A stretch of 64,000 nt of DNA from Zavarzinia aquatilis (GTDB lineage: Bacteria; Pseudomonadota; Alphaproteobacteria; Zavarziniales; Zavarziniaceae), in the NCBI RefSeq assembly GCF_003173035.1, contig NZ_QGLE01000002.1, positions 434,001 through 498,000 of the forward strand, in the 5' to 3' direction. This document shows positions 8,188 to 16,743 of this stretch, one piece after another. The notes beneath the pieces were generated by a model. That model was given only the letters and a program-made list of their open reading frames with translations. It did no database searches and had not been told where the DNA came from. The stretch's first letter is position 1. Every line of letters begins with the position of its first letter. The position numbers were made by a program, and so were the translations under genes.

Positions 8188-9497
8188 GCCCGGTCCCTCC
8201 AGCGGGCGAGCATGTCGCCCGCCCGGTAGAGATTGCCGACGATGCCGAGGAACCAGGGATTTCCCGTATAGCCGGGCACCGCCGGATAGGGAATGCGGCC
8301 GAGGCCCCGCGCCGGCTGGCCACCGTCGAGCACCCGCTCCGCCACCTTGTGACCGAGATAGGTCGACATGACGATACCCGAGCCATTACAGCCGCCGGCG
8401 TAATGGATGCCGTCATGCACGCCGTAATGCGGCAGGAAATCGAGACAGAAGGCGACATTGCCGAGCCACGAATGGGTGATCGCGACATCGCCCAGTTCCG
8501 GGAAGACCGAGCGCATGAAACCGCGCAGGCCCACCGCCGACCGCTGCTCGTCGATCGCAGTGAAACTGGCGCGGCCGCCGAACAGCATCCGCTGGCCGTC
8601 GGGCGAGAGCCGGTAGTAGTAAAGCACCTTCTTGGTGTCGGCGACGGCCCGGTTGCCCGGGATCAGTTCCCGCATCCGCGCCGCCGGCAGGGGCGCGGTC
8701 GCGATCATGTAGCTGGCGACCGGCACGAGACGGCGGCGCAGCCAGGGCATGACCGGCCCGGCGTAACCGTTCGGTCCCATGATCACCTGCCGGGCGCGGA
8801 TGGCCCGCCCGCCGCCGAGATGCAGCCGGAAGCCCTGCCCCTCGCGCGCCACGCCCGTCACCTCGACGCCGGAATGCAGCGCGATGCCGAGGCCGCGCGC
8901 CCTCTCGCGCAGGGCGCGGTGATAAAGCGCCGGATGGATCAGCCCGCCCTCGTCCCGCACCAGCGCGCCGCGATAGATATCCGTCCTGATTTCCCGGTGC
9001 AGCTGATCGGGCGGAACGAGGCGGTATCGTCCGCGCTCCGCCGCCGGCAGGCCTTCGACCGCCGCCGCCATCTGCCTGTAGTCAGCGGTGCAATGGGCGC
9101 CGACGACCGAGCCGGTCATCTGCAGATGGCATTCGCCGGTCAGGGTCGCGAAACGCTCGAGGAAGAACGGCATGGCGGCCCGGAAATCCGCCTCGACCTC
9201 GCGGGCGACGTCGCGGCCGTAACGCTTCTCGAGATGGGCGGTGTCGACCTTGGATTCGGCGCCGAGCTGGCCGCCGTTGCGGCTGCTCGCACCTTCGCCC
9301 AGGCGCTGGCGGTCGATCACGGCGATCCGCGTCCCCCCGGCCTCGGCCAGGGTGATCGCCGCGTTGAGGCCGGTATAGCCGGAGCCGACGATGGCGACAT
9401 CGCAATCGCCGAGGGCATCGGCCGGCAGCCCATGTTCGGGCGGCGCCGCCTCCCACCAATAGGGCGTGGTCGTGATCGGAAGCGTGGCGGAGGTCAT
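8184..9497 (-). CDS. FAD-dependent amine oxidase (gamma-glutamylputrescine oxidase-like)
   Basis: This 437-residue DAO-superfamily flavoprotein resembles PuuB/OrdL oxidases, which oxidise an amine and release aldehyde, ammonia and hydrogen peroxide. The dinucleotide fold near the N-terminus reads VAIVGSGYTGLNAA, followed by the family segment GASSRNGGQL; the C-terminal HYAGGCNGSGIVMSTYLG is the FAD-closing motif. The start at 9497 overlaps the permease stop by 4 bases, and its own stop overlaps the ATPase start by 4. Being embedded between transporter genes strongly suggests it acts on the imported solute or its first product. Glutamylation partners (PuuA, PuuD) are absent, so it is not a standard Puu pathway. 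Confidence 0.87.
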   Translation of the reverse strand: MTSATLPITTTPYWWEAAPPEHGLPADALGDCDVAIVGSGYTGLNAAITLAEAGGTRIAVIDRQRLGEGASSRNGGQLGAESKVDTAHLEKRYGRDVAREVEADFRAAMPFFLERFATLTGECHLQMTGSVVGAHCTADYRQMAAAVEGLPAAERGRYRLVPPDQLHREIRTDIYRGALVRDEGGLIHPALYHRALRERARGLGIALHSGVEVTGVAREGQGFRLHLGGGRAIRARQVIMGPNGYAGPVMPWLRRRLVPVASYMIATAPLPAARMRELIPGNRAVADTKKVLYYYRLSPDGQRMLFGGRASFTAIDEQRSAVGLRGFMRSVFPELGDVAITHSWLGNVAFCLDFLPHYGVHDGIHYAGGCNGSGIVMSTYLGHKVAERVLDGGQPARGLGRIPYPAVPGYTGNPWFLGIVGNLYRAGDMLARWRDRA

Positions 9498-10282
9498 TGG
9501 TCTTTCCCCAGGGGCGCCGCCGACCGCCGCAGTCGGGCGAGCGCGAAGATCAGGAGCCCCGAGAGCAGGGTGAGCGAGAGCGCGACGACGACAAGCGTCG
9601 GCTCCAGCCGGTCGCGCAGGGCGGCGAAAAGGGCGATCGGCAGGGTCTGCGTCTCGGGCGAGACGAGGAACAGGGCGATCACCACCTCGTCGAAGGACAT
9701 GACGAAGGCGAAGATCGCGCCGGTCAGGAAGCCGGGCAGGGTCAGCGGCAGGATGACGGTGCGAAAGCGCATCCAGCGCGACGCGCCGAGGGAGGCCGCT
9801 GCCTGTTCGAGTTCGGGTGGCAGGCCCCGCAGACTGTTCAGCACCGACACGAAAACGAGCGGCGCCCCCAGCAGGGCATGGGCGATCACGAGGGAGAGAT
9901 AGGTTCCGTTCAGTCCCAGGCGGGCGAAGGCGAAATAGAGCGCGACCGCCATCACGATCGACGGCACCGCGAGCGGCGAGACGAAGAGCGCCCACAGGAC
10001 GATGGCGGTCAGGCGCCGGCTGGCCATGGTCCCGATCGCCGCCAGTCCGCCCACCACGAGGGCGAGGGCCGTCGCCCCGAGCGCGACCCGGAAACTGTTG
10101 GCGATCGCGGCGAGCCAGGGCGGATTATGCAGCACCGCGCCGAACCAGCGCAGCGACAGGCCTTCGAGCGGATAGCTGAGATAGCTGCCACCGTTGAAGG
10201 CCAGCGGCATGACGATGGCGAGCGGCACGATCAGGAAGGCGAGCCCGAAGCCGACGGACAGGGCCATGACGATCCTCGACAT
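9494..10282 (-). CDS. Polyamine-type ABC permease (PotC-like)
   Basis: A 262-residue inner-membrane permease with about six transmembrane segments. The start at 10282 shares one base with the upstream permease stop (TGATG). The EAA loop that contacts the ATPase reads ELEQAAASLGASRWMRFRTVILPLTLPGFLTG near residues 165-195. It follows the PotB-like gene, and its stop overlaps the FAD oxidase start. It forms the translocation pore with the protein at 10282-11454. Confidence 0.92.
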   Translation of the reverse strand: MSRIVMALSVGFGLAFLIVPLAIVMPLAFNGGSYLSYPLEGLSLRWFGAVLHNPPWLAAIANSFRVALGATALALVVGGLAAIGTMASRRLTAIVLWALFVSPLAVPSIVMAVALYFAFARLGLNGTYLSLVIAHALLGAPLVFVSVLNSLRGLPPELEQAAASLGASRWMRFRTVILPLTLPGFLTGAIFAFVMSFDEVVIALFLVSPETQTLPIALFAALRDRLEPTLVVVALSLTLLSGLLIFALARLRRSAAPLGKDQ

Positions 10283-11454
10283 CACGGCCGCCTCGCCGAC
10301 GGGGCCGCGAAGAGACGCGGCACGAACCACAGGGCGAGTACGGCCGCGACCGCCGCCAGCAGCATGATGCCGAGGGCCGAGGCCATGCCCCAGTTCAGCT
10401 GCTTCTGCATGAAGTCGGCGATGTAATAGGCCAGCATCTGGTCGCCCGGTCCGCCGACCAGCGCCGGGGTGACATAGAAACCCAGCGCCAGGATGAAGAC
10501 CGTGCCGCCCCCCACGGCCACGCCGCGCAGGGTCTGGGGCAGATAGACGCGCAGGAAAGTCTCGATCGGCCCCGCGCCCAGCGAACGCGAGGCGTCGCGC
10601 TGCGCCGCCGGGATCTGCCGCATCACATTGACGATGGGCAGGATGGCGAAGGGCAGCAGCACATGGGTGATGGCGACAACCGTGCCAAAGCGGTTGAAGA
10701 TCAGCGGCAGCGGGGCATCGACGAGACCGAGGCGCAGCAGCAGGCCGTTGATCAGGCCGTTGGTCTGCAAGAGGACGACCCAGGCCGTCGTCCGCACCAG
10801 GATCGAGGTCCAGAAGCCGAGGAGCACGGCCCCCAGCACCAGCCCACGCAGCCGGGGTCCGGCGTTGACGACGGCATAGGCCAGTGGATAGCCGATCAGC
10901 ACCGTGAGGGCGGCGACCTCGAAACCGATGACCAGGGTACGGAGCATGATACGCAGATAGATGTCGCCGCCCTCGACCCGGGTGATCCCGCCATCGGGCG
11001 AAAGCCCGAGCCCCAGCGCCTTGCGGAAATGACGCCAGGTCACGGGCTCGAGATTTTGCCGGAGCGAGAACCAGAAGCGGTCCTCGGCCCAGCGCGCGTC
11101 GAAGCTGCGCAGCGCGGCGAGGCCAGGACCGATCGTGCCCGCCGCGTTGCCCGTGGTCATGATCAGGGAGCGAAAGCCCGGCTGATCCTGGTTCAACATG
11201 CGGGCGGCTTCCGCCCGTTCTTCCGGTCGAAGGACGCCGAGGTCGGCCAGCAGGGCCACCGCCGCCGCGTCGTCGACCGGGGCGGCCGAAGCCGCCCAGG
11301 CCGCCAGGCGCGGGAAACGCTGGCCGAGCACGCCGTTGTCGACGCTGGCGCCGCCGAAAGCCAGCATCGGCAGCAGATAGACGCCGACATAGAGCGCCAG
11401 CGGCGGCAGCAGCAGGAGCAAGGTGGCGAGCGCGCCGCCCTTCGACCGGATCAT
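10282..11454 (-). CDS. Polyamine-type ABC permease with large periplasmic insert (PotB-like)
   Basis: At 390 residues this permease is about 100 longer than PotB of enteric bacteria. TM1 is at about residues 8-32, then roughly 120 mostly hydrophilic residues precede TM2 (about 150-175). The EAA loop is IPAAQRDASRSLGAGPIETFLRVYLPQTL near 275-305. Such insertions occur in some alphaproteobacterial permeases of this class and may contact the binding protein. It lies 15 bp downstream of the binding-protein gene and is coupled to the next permease. Hydrophobicity and the EAA motif make the family secure; the insert's role is unknown. Confidence 0.9.
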   Translation of the reverse strand: MIRSKGGALATLLLLLPPLALYVGVYLLPMLAFGGASVDNGVLGQRFPRLAAWAASAAPVDDAAAVALLADLGVLRPEERAEAARMLNQDQPGFRSLIMTTGNAAGTIGPGLAALRSFDARWAEDRFWFSLRQNLEPVTWRHFRKALGLGLSPDGGITRVEGGDIYLRIMLRTLVIGFEVAALTVLIGYPLAYAVVNAGPRLRGLVLGAVLLGFWTSILVRTTAWVVLLQTNGLINGLLLRLGLVDAPLPLIFNRFGTVVAITHVLLPFAILPIVNVMRQIPAAQRDASRSLGAGPIETFLRVYLPQTLRGVAVGGGTVFILALGFYVTPALVGGPGDQMLAYYIADFMQKQLNWGMASALGIMLLAAVAAVLALWFVPRLFAAPSARRP

Positions 11455-11469
11455 CGGGTCAGCCGCCGG

Positions 11470-12495
11470 TTACTGGGTGGCCCAATTGTTCCAGCGCACG
11501 GAAATCTGGTCGAAATGATCGGCCCAGAAGACATCGTCCATGAACAGCGCCGTATCCATGTTGACCCCGGCGGGCAGATTGGCCCGCAGATCGGGCGCCA
11601 TCAGGTCGGCGGCCTTCACGTTGCTGGTGCCATAGGGGATATATTTGGGGAATTCAGCCTGCGGTGCCGGCGTGTTGGCGAAGGCGATGAACTCCATCGC
11701 CAGTTCCTTGTTGGGAGCCTTGGCGGGAATGGCCCAGGAATCCATGCCGTAGATATTGTTGGTCCAGACGAAGCCGAGCGGCTTGCCGTCCGCGACCGCG
11801 TTGGAAATGCGGCCGTTGTAGGCCGAGGACATGGCGACATTGCCGGTCGACAGCCAGTCGACGGGCTGCGCCCCCGCGTCCCAGAACTGCAGCGACGGCT
11901 TGATCTCGTCGAGCTTGCGGAACGCGCGGTCCACGCCTTCCGGCGTCGCCAGCACCTTGTAGACATCGGCCGGCGCGACACCGTCGGCGATCAGCGCCAG
12001 TTCCATGTTCATCTTGGGGCCGGCGCGCAGGCCGCGCTTGCCCGGCCAGGTCTTCAGATCCCAGAAATCGGCCCAGGTCTGCGGTGCCTTGCCGGCGCCG
12101 TTCTTGTTGTAACCAATGCCGTAGGAGACGACGACAGCACCCGCGCCGCAAGGATGGATCGCGGTGGGCAGCAGGTCGGCGGCGCCGAGCTTGGCCCAGT
12201 CCAGCTTCTCGAACAGCCCCTCGTCACAGCCGAGGATGAGGTCGGCGCGCTCGACCATGACCAGATCCCATTTGACCTGACCGGTCTCGGCCATCGCCTT
12301 GATGTCGGCGAGACCGCCGAGATAGGTATCCTCGGCGAAGGAAATGCCCTTCTGCGCGGCGAAGGGTTTGAAGAAGGCGGCGCGTTGGGCATCCTGATAA
12401 TTGCCGCCCCAGGAGGCGAAGGTCAGATCCCTGGCCTGCGCCCCCGCCGACAACCCCACGGCCAGCATGACCGCGCCCGAAAACAGCTTCAGCAT
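11470..12495 (-). CDS. Extracellular solute-binding protein, polyamine/opine type
   Basis: A 341-residue periplasmic binding protein (SBP_bac, PotD-like). Sec signal peptide at residues 1-22 with predicted cleavage after AQA; the mature chain starts RDLTFASWGGNYQDAQ, typical of the polyamine/2-aminoethylphosphonate-type group. The start at 12495 places the signal peptide correctly; upstream frame continuation lacks signal-like features. It is the first gene of a nine-gene same-strand run (binding protein, two permeases, oxidase, ATPase, cupin, hyuA, hyuB, kdd) and is divergent from an XRE-cupin regulator. It presumably defines the operon's substrate, an amine or cyclic amide not determined here. 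Confidence 0.9.
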   Translation of the reverse strand: MLKLFSGAVMLAVGLSAGAQARDLTFASWGGNYQDAQRAAFFKPFAAQKGISFAEDTYLGGLADIKAMAETGQVKWDLVMVERADLILGCDEGLFEKLDWAKLGAADLLPTAIHPCGAGAVVVSYGIGYNKNGAGKAPQTWADFWDLKTWPGKRGLRAGPKMNMELALIADGVAPADVYKVLATPEGVDRAFRKLDEIKPSLQFWDAGAQPVDWLSTGNVAMSSAYNGRISNAVADGKPLGFVWTNNIYGMDSWAIPAKAPNKELAMEFIAFANTPAPQAEFPKYIPYGTSNVKAADLMAPDLRANLPAGVNMDTALFMDDVFWADHFDQISVRWNNWATQ

Positions 12496-12580
12496 ATTCG
12501 TGCCCCTTCTGATATCGCCAAAACCGGCGATGGCCGACCGGCGCATCGCCGCCATCCCCATTGGGACAGCACCGCCCATG

Positions 12581-12604
12581 GCCTGGCGCGGCTTGCGCCC
12601 AGGC
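12581..12604. promoter_or_regulatory. Inverted repeat in leader of the ABC operon
   Basis: GCCTGG and CCAGGC arms extend inward as CGC/GCG around a five-base loop, with one bulged base. The hairpin lies about 90 bp upstream of the binding-protein start, within the divergent promoter/leader. It may be a leader hairpin or an operator; nothing else in the sequence decides. Confidence 0.3.
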
Positions 12605-12653
12605 TGAAAAAACCTCACAAGTTCTAAAATCGTGATATAAACCCTATACCCGA

Positions 12654-12681
12654 ACTAAAAATGTTCAATGATTTTTTTAGT
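12654..12681. promoter_or_regulatory. Candidate XRE operator (ACTAAAAA / TTTTTAGT)
   Basis: Eight-base inverted arms ACTAAAAA (12654-12661) and TTTTTAGT (12674-12681) are separated by 12 bases, in the AT-rich divergent gap between the binding protein and the XRE regulator, 31 bp before the regulator start. A second pair, AGTTC (12620) and GAACT (12652), lies just upstream. Autoregulation by the XRE-cupin protein is the simplest reading. Confidence 0.45.
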
Positions 12682-12712
12682 AAGCCTGCAGAAGACGAGG
12701 GATGAGGCGCCT

Positions 12713-13306
12713 ATGGACCAGAACGCACCGAGCGGGGACGGCATCGCGGGCAACGGTATCGGGCAGAAGCTGCGCCTGCGCCGGAAGATGCGCGGCCTGT
12801 CGCTGAGCGATGTCGCGACGCGGGCTTCGGTCTCGATCGGCCTGCTCAGCCAGATCGAGCGCGGCCTGACCATGCCGTCGGTCAAATCCATGGGCGCGAT
12901 CTGCGCCGCGCTGGATATGCCGGTCAGCTGGCTCTTCGCCACCGAGCCGCACGAGAACGCGGCCGACAGCGACATCGTCGTCCGCCATCCCTACCGCCGC
13001 CGGCTGGATCTCGGCAGTCACGGCATGATCAAGGAATTGCTCACCCCCGATGCCTGCCCGGACATCCAGATGATGCGCTTCGTCATCCAGCCGGAAGGTC
13101 ATTCGGGGGAGCCCTATCGTAACCAGCAGGGTGGCAAATGCGGCATCGTCCTGCGCGGCTGCCTCGGGCTCGAGATCGACGGCCGCGTGCTGCGCATCGA
13201 AGCGCAGGATTCCTTCGCCTTTCCGGCGACCTCCCTGATCCGTTTCTGGGCCAACGACGGGGAAGAATGCGAAGTCCTGTGGATCGTCGCACCCGCCGTC
13301 TATTGA
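12713..13306 (+). CDS. XRE-family regulator with C-terminal cupin (PuuR-like)
   Basis: A 197-residue regulator. The N-terminal Cro/C1 helix-turn-helix (about residues 16-70) includes GQKLRLRRKMRGLSLSDVA and ASVSIGLLSQIERG. The C-terminal cupin (about 110-190) includes QPEGHSGEPYRNQQGGKCGIVLRG. Proteins of this layout, such as PuuR, repress polyamine and amino acid catabolism and sense the substrate in the cupin. The start at 12713 is preceded by a GAGG-type site and gives the usual short N-terminus; an upstream ATG at 12668 overlaps the candidate operator. It is divergent from the ABC/FAD-oxidase operon, which it probably represses. Confidence 0.9.
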   Translation: MDQNAPSGDGIAGNGIGQKLRLRRKMRGLSLSDVATRASVSIGLLSQIERGLTMPSVKSMGAICAALDMPVSWLFATEPHENAADSDIVVRHPYRRRLDLGSHGMIKELLTPDACPDIQMMRFVIQPEGHSGEPYRNQQGGKCGIVLRGCLGLEIDGRVLRIEAQDSFAFPATSLIRFWANDGEECEVLWIVAPAVY

Positions 13307-13400
13307 TCGGGGGCCGAAAGGCCCCCTTGCCCGCTCCCGGCCCCCACGGCACCGATCCAGCCCGACACGGCGAGCCACTCCCCCTCGACATATGACCCGG

Positions 13401-13431
13401 CGACAGGAAACGGCGACACCGTTTCCTGTCG
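13401..13431. terminator. Perfect 13-bp hairpin after the XRE gene
   Basis: CGACAGGAAACGG and CCGTTTCCTGTCG pair perfectly around a 5-base loop, 95 bp after the regulator stop and 81 bp before dadA. There is no clear T run on either strand, so it may be a factor-assisted terminator or a mRNA-stabilising hairpin. It could instead be an operator for the dadA operon. Confidence 0.45.
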
Positions 13432-13442
13432 ATATGAATTTG

Positions 13443-13471
13443 TTGACGACGCATTTGCTGAGTGCATTACT
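13443..13471 (+). promoter_or_regulatory. Possible promoter for the dadA operon
   Basis: TTGACG at 13443-13448 is a good -35 match; 17 bases later ATTACT offers a weak -10. The stretch 13435-13490 is AT-rich compared with its surroundings and is 40 bp upstream of dadA. Weak -10 match keeps confidence low. Confidence 0.35.
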
Positions 13472-13511
13472 GTCTACAGATATAAATTACGAACTGCTCG
13501 GGGGCGCTTGA

Positions 13512-14753
13512 ATGCATGTCCTGGTGATGGGCGGGGGTGTCGTGGGGGTCACGGCAGCCTGGGAATTGTTGAGGGACGGTCACCGCGTGACCCTGGTCGA
13601 GCGCCATCCCGGCGTCGCCGAAGACACCAGCTGGGGCAATGCCGGCATGGTCGCGCCGGGCCATTCCTTCACCTGGTCCTCGCCCTCCGCGCCGATGACC
13701 TTGCTGAAGTCGCTGTTCGCGCGAAATCAGGCCCTGCGCTTCACCCCGTCACTCGACCCCCGGCTCTGGACCTGGTCGCTGAAGTTCCTTGCCCAGTGCA
13801 CTAAAAGCAGGTCTGAATACAACACGATCCGCAAACATCGGCTGGCGGCCTATTCGCAGGCCGTGCTGCAGCAGACCCTGGCCGAAGCGCCGATTGCCTA
13901 TGACCGGATCGACCGCGGCATCCTCTATTTCTACCGTCAGGCGGCGAAGCTGGAGACCGGCATCGCCCATATGAAAATCCTGGCCGACGACGGGCAGAAG
14001 ATCGAAGTGCTGGACCGGGCCGGCGTGCTCGCGCTCGAGCCTTCGCTCGCCGCGGTCGGCGACAAGATCGCGGGCGGCATCTATTGCCCGACCGACGAAA
14101 CCGGCTCCTGCGCCGCCTTCACCCGCGAGATGGCGAAACTCTGCCGGGGTGCCGGCGCCGAGTTCCGCCTCGGCGAGCGTATCGAGGCGATCGAAGCGGT
14201 CGGGGACGAGATCATCGGCGTCCGCACCGACCGGGGCACGATCCGGGCCGATGCCTATGTCATGGCGCTGGGCAATGGCAGCGCGGCGCTGGCGCGGCGG
14301 ATCGGCGTCGATCTGCCGATCTATCCGATCAAGGGTTATTCCCTGACCATTCCGATCGGCGAACAGCCGCATCCGCCCACCATCGGTTCGGTCGACGAGG
14401 AAAATCTGGTCGCCATCTCGCGCTTCGGCGGCTCCATGCGGGTGACTGCGACCGCAGAATTCGCCGGCTACGACACCAGCCACAAGCCGAAGGATTTCGC
14501 CTTCATGGCGGGCGTGGCGCGCGAGCTTTACCCGCAAGGCGCCCATTACGACGAGGCGGAAATGTGGGCGGGCCTTCGTCCCATGACCCCGACCAACCTG
14601 CCCATCATCGGCCGGAAGAAACACCGCAACCTCTGGTACGACACGGGTCACGGCCATATCGGCTGGACCATGTCCCATGGCTCGGCCCGCATCCTCGCCG
14701 ATCTGATCGGCGGCCGGACGCCCGCCCTGCCCATCGAAGACATCGCGGCGTGA
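13512..14753 (+). CDS. dadA: D-amino acid dehydrogenase, small-subunit type
   Basis: A 413-residue DAO-family flavoprotein like DadA, which oxidises D-amino acids to 2-oxo acids and passes electrons to the respiratory chain. The FAD fold begins HVLVMGGGVVGVTAAWELL, then TSWGNAGMVAPGH, a signature of DadA. The C-terminal segment GLRPMTPTNLPIIG and LWYDTGHGHIGWTMSHGS match the family. It starts an operon with a racemase-like gene (10 bp gap), a Liv-type transporter, RidA and an arylpyruvate-type oxidoreductase, which suggests it feeds a 2-oxo acid to the last enzyme. Side-chain specificity is not readable. Confidence 0.92.
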   Translation: MHVLVMGGGVVGVTAAWELLRDGHRVTLVERHPGVAEDTSWGNAGMVAPGHSFTWSSPSAPMTLLKSLFARNQALRFTPSLDPRLWTWSLKFLAQCTKSRSEYNTIRKHRLAAYSQAVLQQTLAEAPIAYDRIDRGILYFYRQAAKLETGIAHMKILADDGQKIEVLDRAGVLALEPSLAAVGDKIAGGIYCPTDETGSCAAFTREMAKLCRGAGAEFRLGERIEAIEAVGDEIIGVRTDRGTIRADAYVMALGNGSAALARRIGVDLPIYPIKGYSLTIPIGEQPHPPTIGSVDEENLVAISRFGGSMRVTATAEFAGYDTSHKPKDFAFMAGVARELYPQGAHYDEAEMWAGLRPMTPTNLPIIGRKKHRNLWYDTGHGHIGWTMSHGSARILADLIGGRTPALPIEDIAA

Positions 14754-14763
14754 GGGACGGACG

Positions 14764-15540
14764 ATGAGCGACTGTCTCGATCTTGGCCTGCTGCCCTGTG
14801 AACTCGACGGCGGCGTCGCCGCGCGGGCCGCCATCGGGCTGCTGGTGCTGGCGACCGACCAGACCATGGAATATGAATTCCGCCGCCTGCTGCCGCTCGA
14901 CGGCATCGGCCTCTACGCCGCCCGTCTCTTCAACGACGCGGACATCACGCCTGAGACGCTGCGCGCCATCCGCGACCGCATCGCGCCGGCGACCGAGCTG
15001 ATCCTGCCCGGCCTCGATCTCGACGTCGTCGGCTTCGGCTGTACCTCGGCGACCATGACCCTGGGCGAGGACGTGGTCTTCGCCGAAATCCGCAAGGCGC
15101 GGCCGGGCATTCGCTGCACCACGCCGATCACTGCCGCGCTCGCCGCCTTCGAGGCCTTCGGCGCGCGCCGCATCGGTGTCGTCACGCCCTATGCCAAGCC
15201 GGTCAACGACATCGTGCGCCGCTTCCTCGAGGACAAGGGGATCGAGGTCGCCGCCTTCGGCTCCTTCGAGAAGCTGGACGACCGGGAAGCCGCGCGCATT
15301 TCGCCGAAGTCCATCGCCGACGGCATCGCGGCGATGGCGGAGAAGGCCGACCTCGACGCGGTCTTCATCTCCTGCACCAGCCTTCGTCTCGCCGACAAGG
15401 CGGCGGAGATCGAGGCCGCGACCGGCCTGCCGGTGACCGCCAGCGACCATGCGCTGGCCTGGCACTGCCTGCGTCTCGCCGGGGTCGGCGATGTCATTCC
15501 GGGGGTCGGCCGCCTGTTCGAACTGCCGGCACCGATGTGA
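14764..15540 (+). CDS. Asp/Glu racemase superfamily protein (maleate isomerase / arylmalonate decarboxylase-like)
   Basis: 258 residues of the Asp/Glu/hydantoin racemase fold. Two candidate catalytic cysteines are in the expected places: Cys93 in GFGCTSATM and Cys204 in FISCTSLR. The GCTS/CTS pattern is that of the maleate isomerase, arylmalonate decarboxylase and EutA-like branch. Members interconvert enantiomers, isomerise maleate, or decarboxylate malonates. Placed between dadA and the transporter, an amino acid racemase role (making the D-form for DadA) is plausible, but family branches differ in chemistry, so this is inference. Confidence 0.8.
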   Translation: MSDCLDLGLLPCELDGGVAARAAIGLLVLATDQTMEYEFRRLLPLDGIGLYAARLFNDADITPETLRAIRDRIAPATELILPGLDLDVVGFGCTSATMTLGEDVVFAEIRKARPGIRCTTPITAALAAFEAFGARRIGVVTPYAKPVNDIVRRFLEDKGIEVAAFGSFEKLDDREAARISPKSIADGIAAMAEKADLDAVFISCTSLRLADKAAEIEAATGLPVTASDHALAWHCLRLAGVGDVIPGVGRLFELPAPM

Positions 15541-15590
15541 TCACCTGCGTTTTTCAGCGTGCAACTGGGGACTGAAAGGGAGAGCTTGCG

Positions 15591-16712
15591 ATGAATGGGT
15601 TGAACCGCCGTCACTTCATGGCCACCGTCGCCGTCGGCAGCCTGGCCGCCGCGCTGGGCGGCCGCCGGGCCTTCGCCGCCGACGAAGGCGTCGTCTTCGG
15701 CGCCGTGCTGCCGCTGACCGGGGCCAGCGCCTCGATCGGCGAGGATCAGCGCCGCGGCATCGAACTCGCGGTCGAGAAGATCAACGCGGCCGGCGGCGTG
15801 CTGGGCAAGCCGCTGAAAGTCCTGGTCGAGGATTCTGCGGGCAATGCCCAGACCGCGCTCGATGCCGCCAAGAAGCTGGTTTCCATCGACGGGGCCAAGG
15901 TCGTGATGGGCGAATATTCGTCGGGCATCACCGTGCCGCTGCGTCAGGCGATGGAAAAGGCCGGCGTCGTCCACATCAACTGCGGTTCGTCCTCGGTGAA
16001 ACTGCGGAAGTCCGGTGGCGGCCTCGCCTTCTCGGTCATCGGCCTCGACGACGTCATGTCGAAATTCGCCGCCACGGCCCTGAGCGCCAAGGGCTTCAAG
16101 AAGGCGGCGGTGATCCTGCCCAACAATGCCTATGGCGAGAGCATGAGCGGCGAATTCGCCAAGGCGTTCACGGCCGCGGGCGGCAGCGTCGTCCACACCC
16201 TGCTCTATACCGAGGGCCAGTCGAGCTATCGCCGCGAGTTGCAGCAGATCGCCAAGTTCGAACCCGACATCTATGTCTATTCGGCCTATGGGCAGGAAGC
16301 CGCGATCATCAATCGCGAGGCCTTCGAACTCGGCCAGAAGAAGACGCCGTGGTTCGGCATCTATCTGTCGATGTGTATCAGCGACGCACCGAAGGAAACG
16401 GTCGAAGGCCAGCTCGGCGCCGAGGTCAATTTCATCGGCCCGAACAGTGCCTGGTATCAGGACGCTTACACAAAGAAATACGGCGAAGCCTTCCGCTCGG
16501 CCTTCAACGGCTATCTCTACGATGCCGTGACCATGGCGGCGCAGGCGGCCAACGCCGCGGGCAGTGCCGACGCGGCCGCGATCCTGAAGGCGGCCCATGC
16601 CCTCGACTACGACGGCGCCACCGGGCCGATCAAGCTCGACGCCGACGGCGAGCGTTCGCAACAGGAATATCTGCTGGTCACCGTCAAGGACGGCGCCCTG
16701 GCCACCCTGTAA
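15591..16712 (+). CDS. Branched-chain/amide ABC transporter substrate-binding protein (LivK-like)
   Basis: A 373-residue periplasmic binding protein of the Leu/Ile/Val (type I) class. The leader NRRHFMATVAVGSLAAALGG has a twin-arginine-like motif, with cleavage probably after FAA (about residue 29). The mature protein begins with VFGAVLPLTGASASIGEDQRRG, the class signature. It is the first of five contiguous transporter genes (15591-20026). Binding to an amino acid, perhaps aromatic, is suggested by the downstream indolepyruvate oxidoreductase. Confidence 0.92.
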   Translation: MNGLNRRHFMATVAVGSLAAALGGRRAFAADEGVVFGAVLPLTGASASIGEDQRRGIELAVEKINAAGGVLGKPLKVLVEDSAGNAQTALDAAKKLVSIDGAKVVMGEYSSGITVPLRQAMEKAGVVHINCGSSSVKLRKSGGGLAFSVIGLDDVMSKFAATALSAKGFKKAAVILPNNAYGESMSGEFAKAFTAAGGSVVHTLLYTEGQSSYRRELQQIAKFEPDIYVYSAYGQEAAIINREAFELGQKKTPWFGIYLSMCISDAPKETVEGQLGAEVNFIGPNSAWYQDAYTKKYGEAFRSAFNGYLYDAVTMAAQAANAAGSADAAAILKAAHALDYDGATGPIKLDADGERSQQEYLLVTVKDGALATL

Positions 16713-16743
16713 CGCAACCCGACCGAAACCGGAGAGAGCAGCC

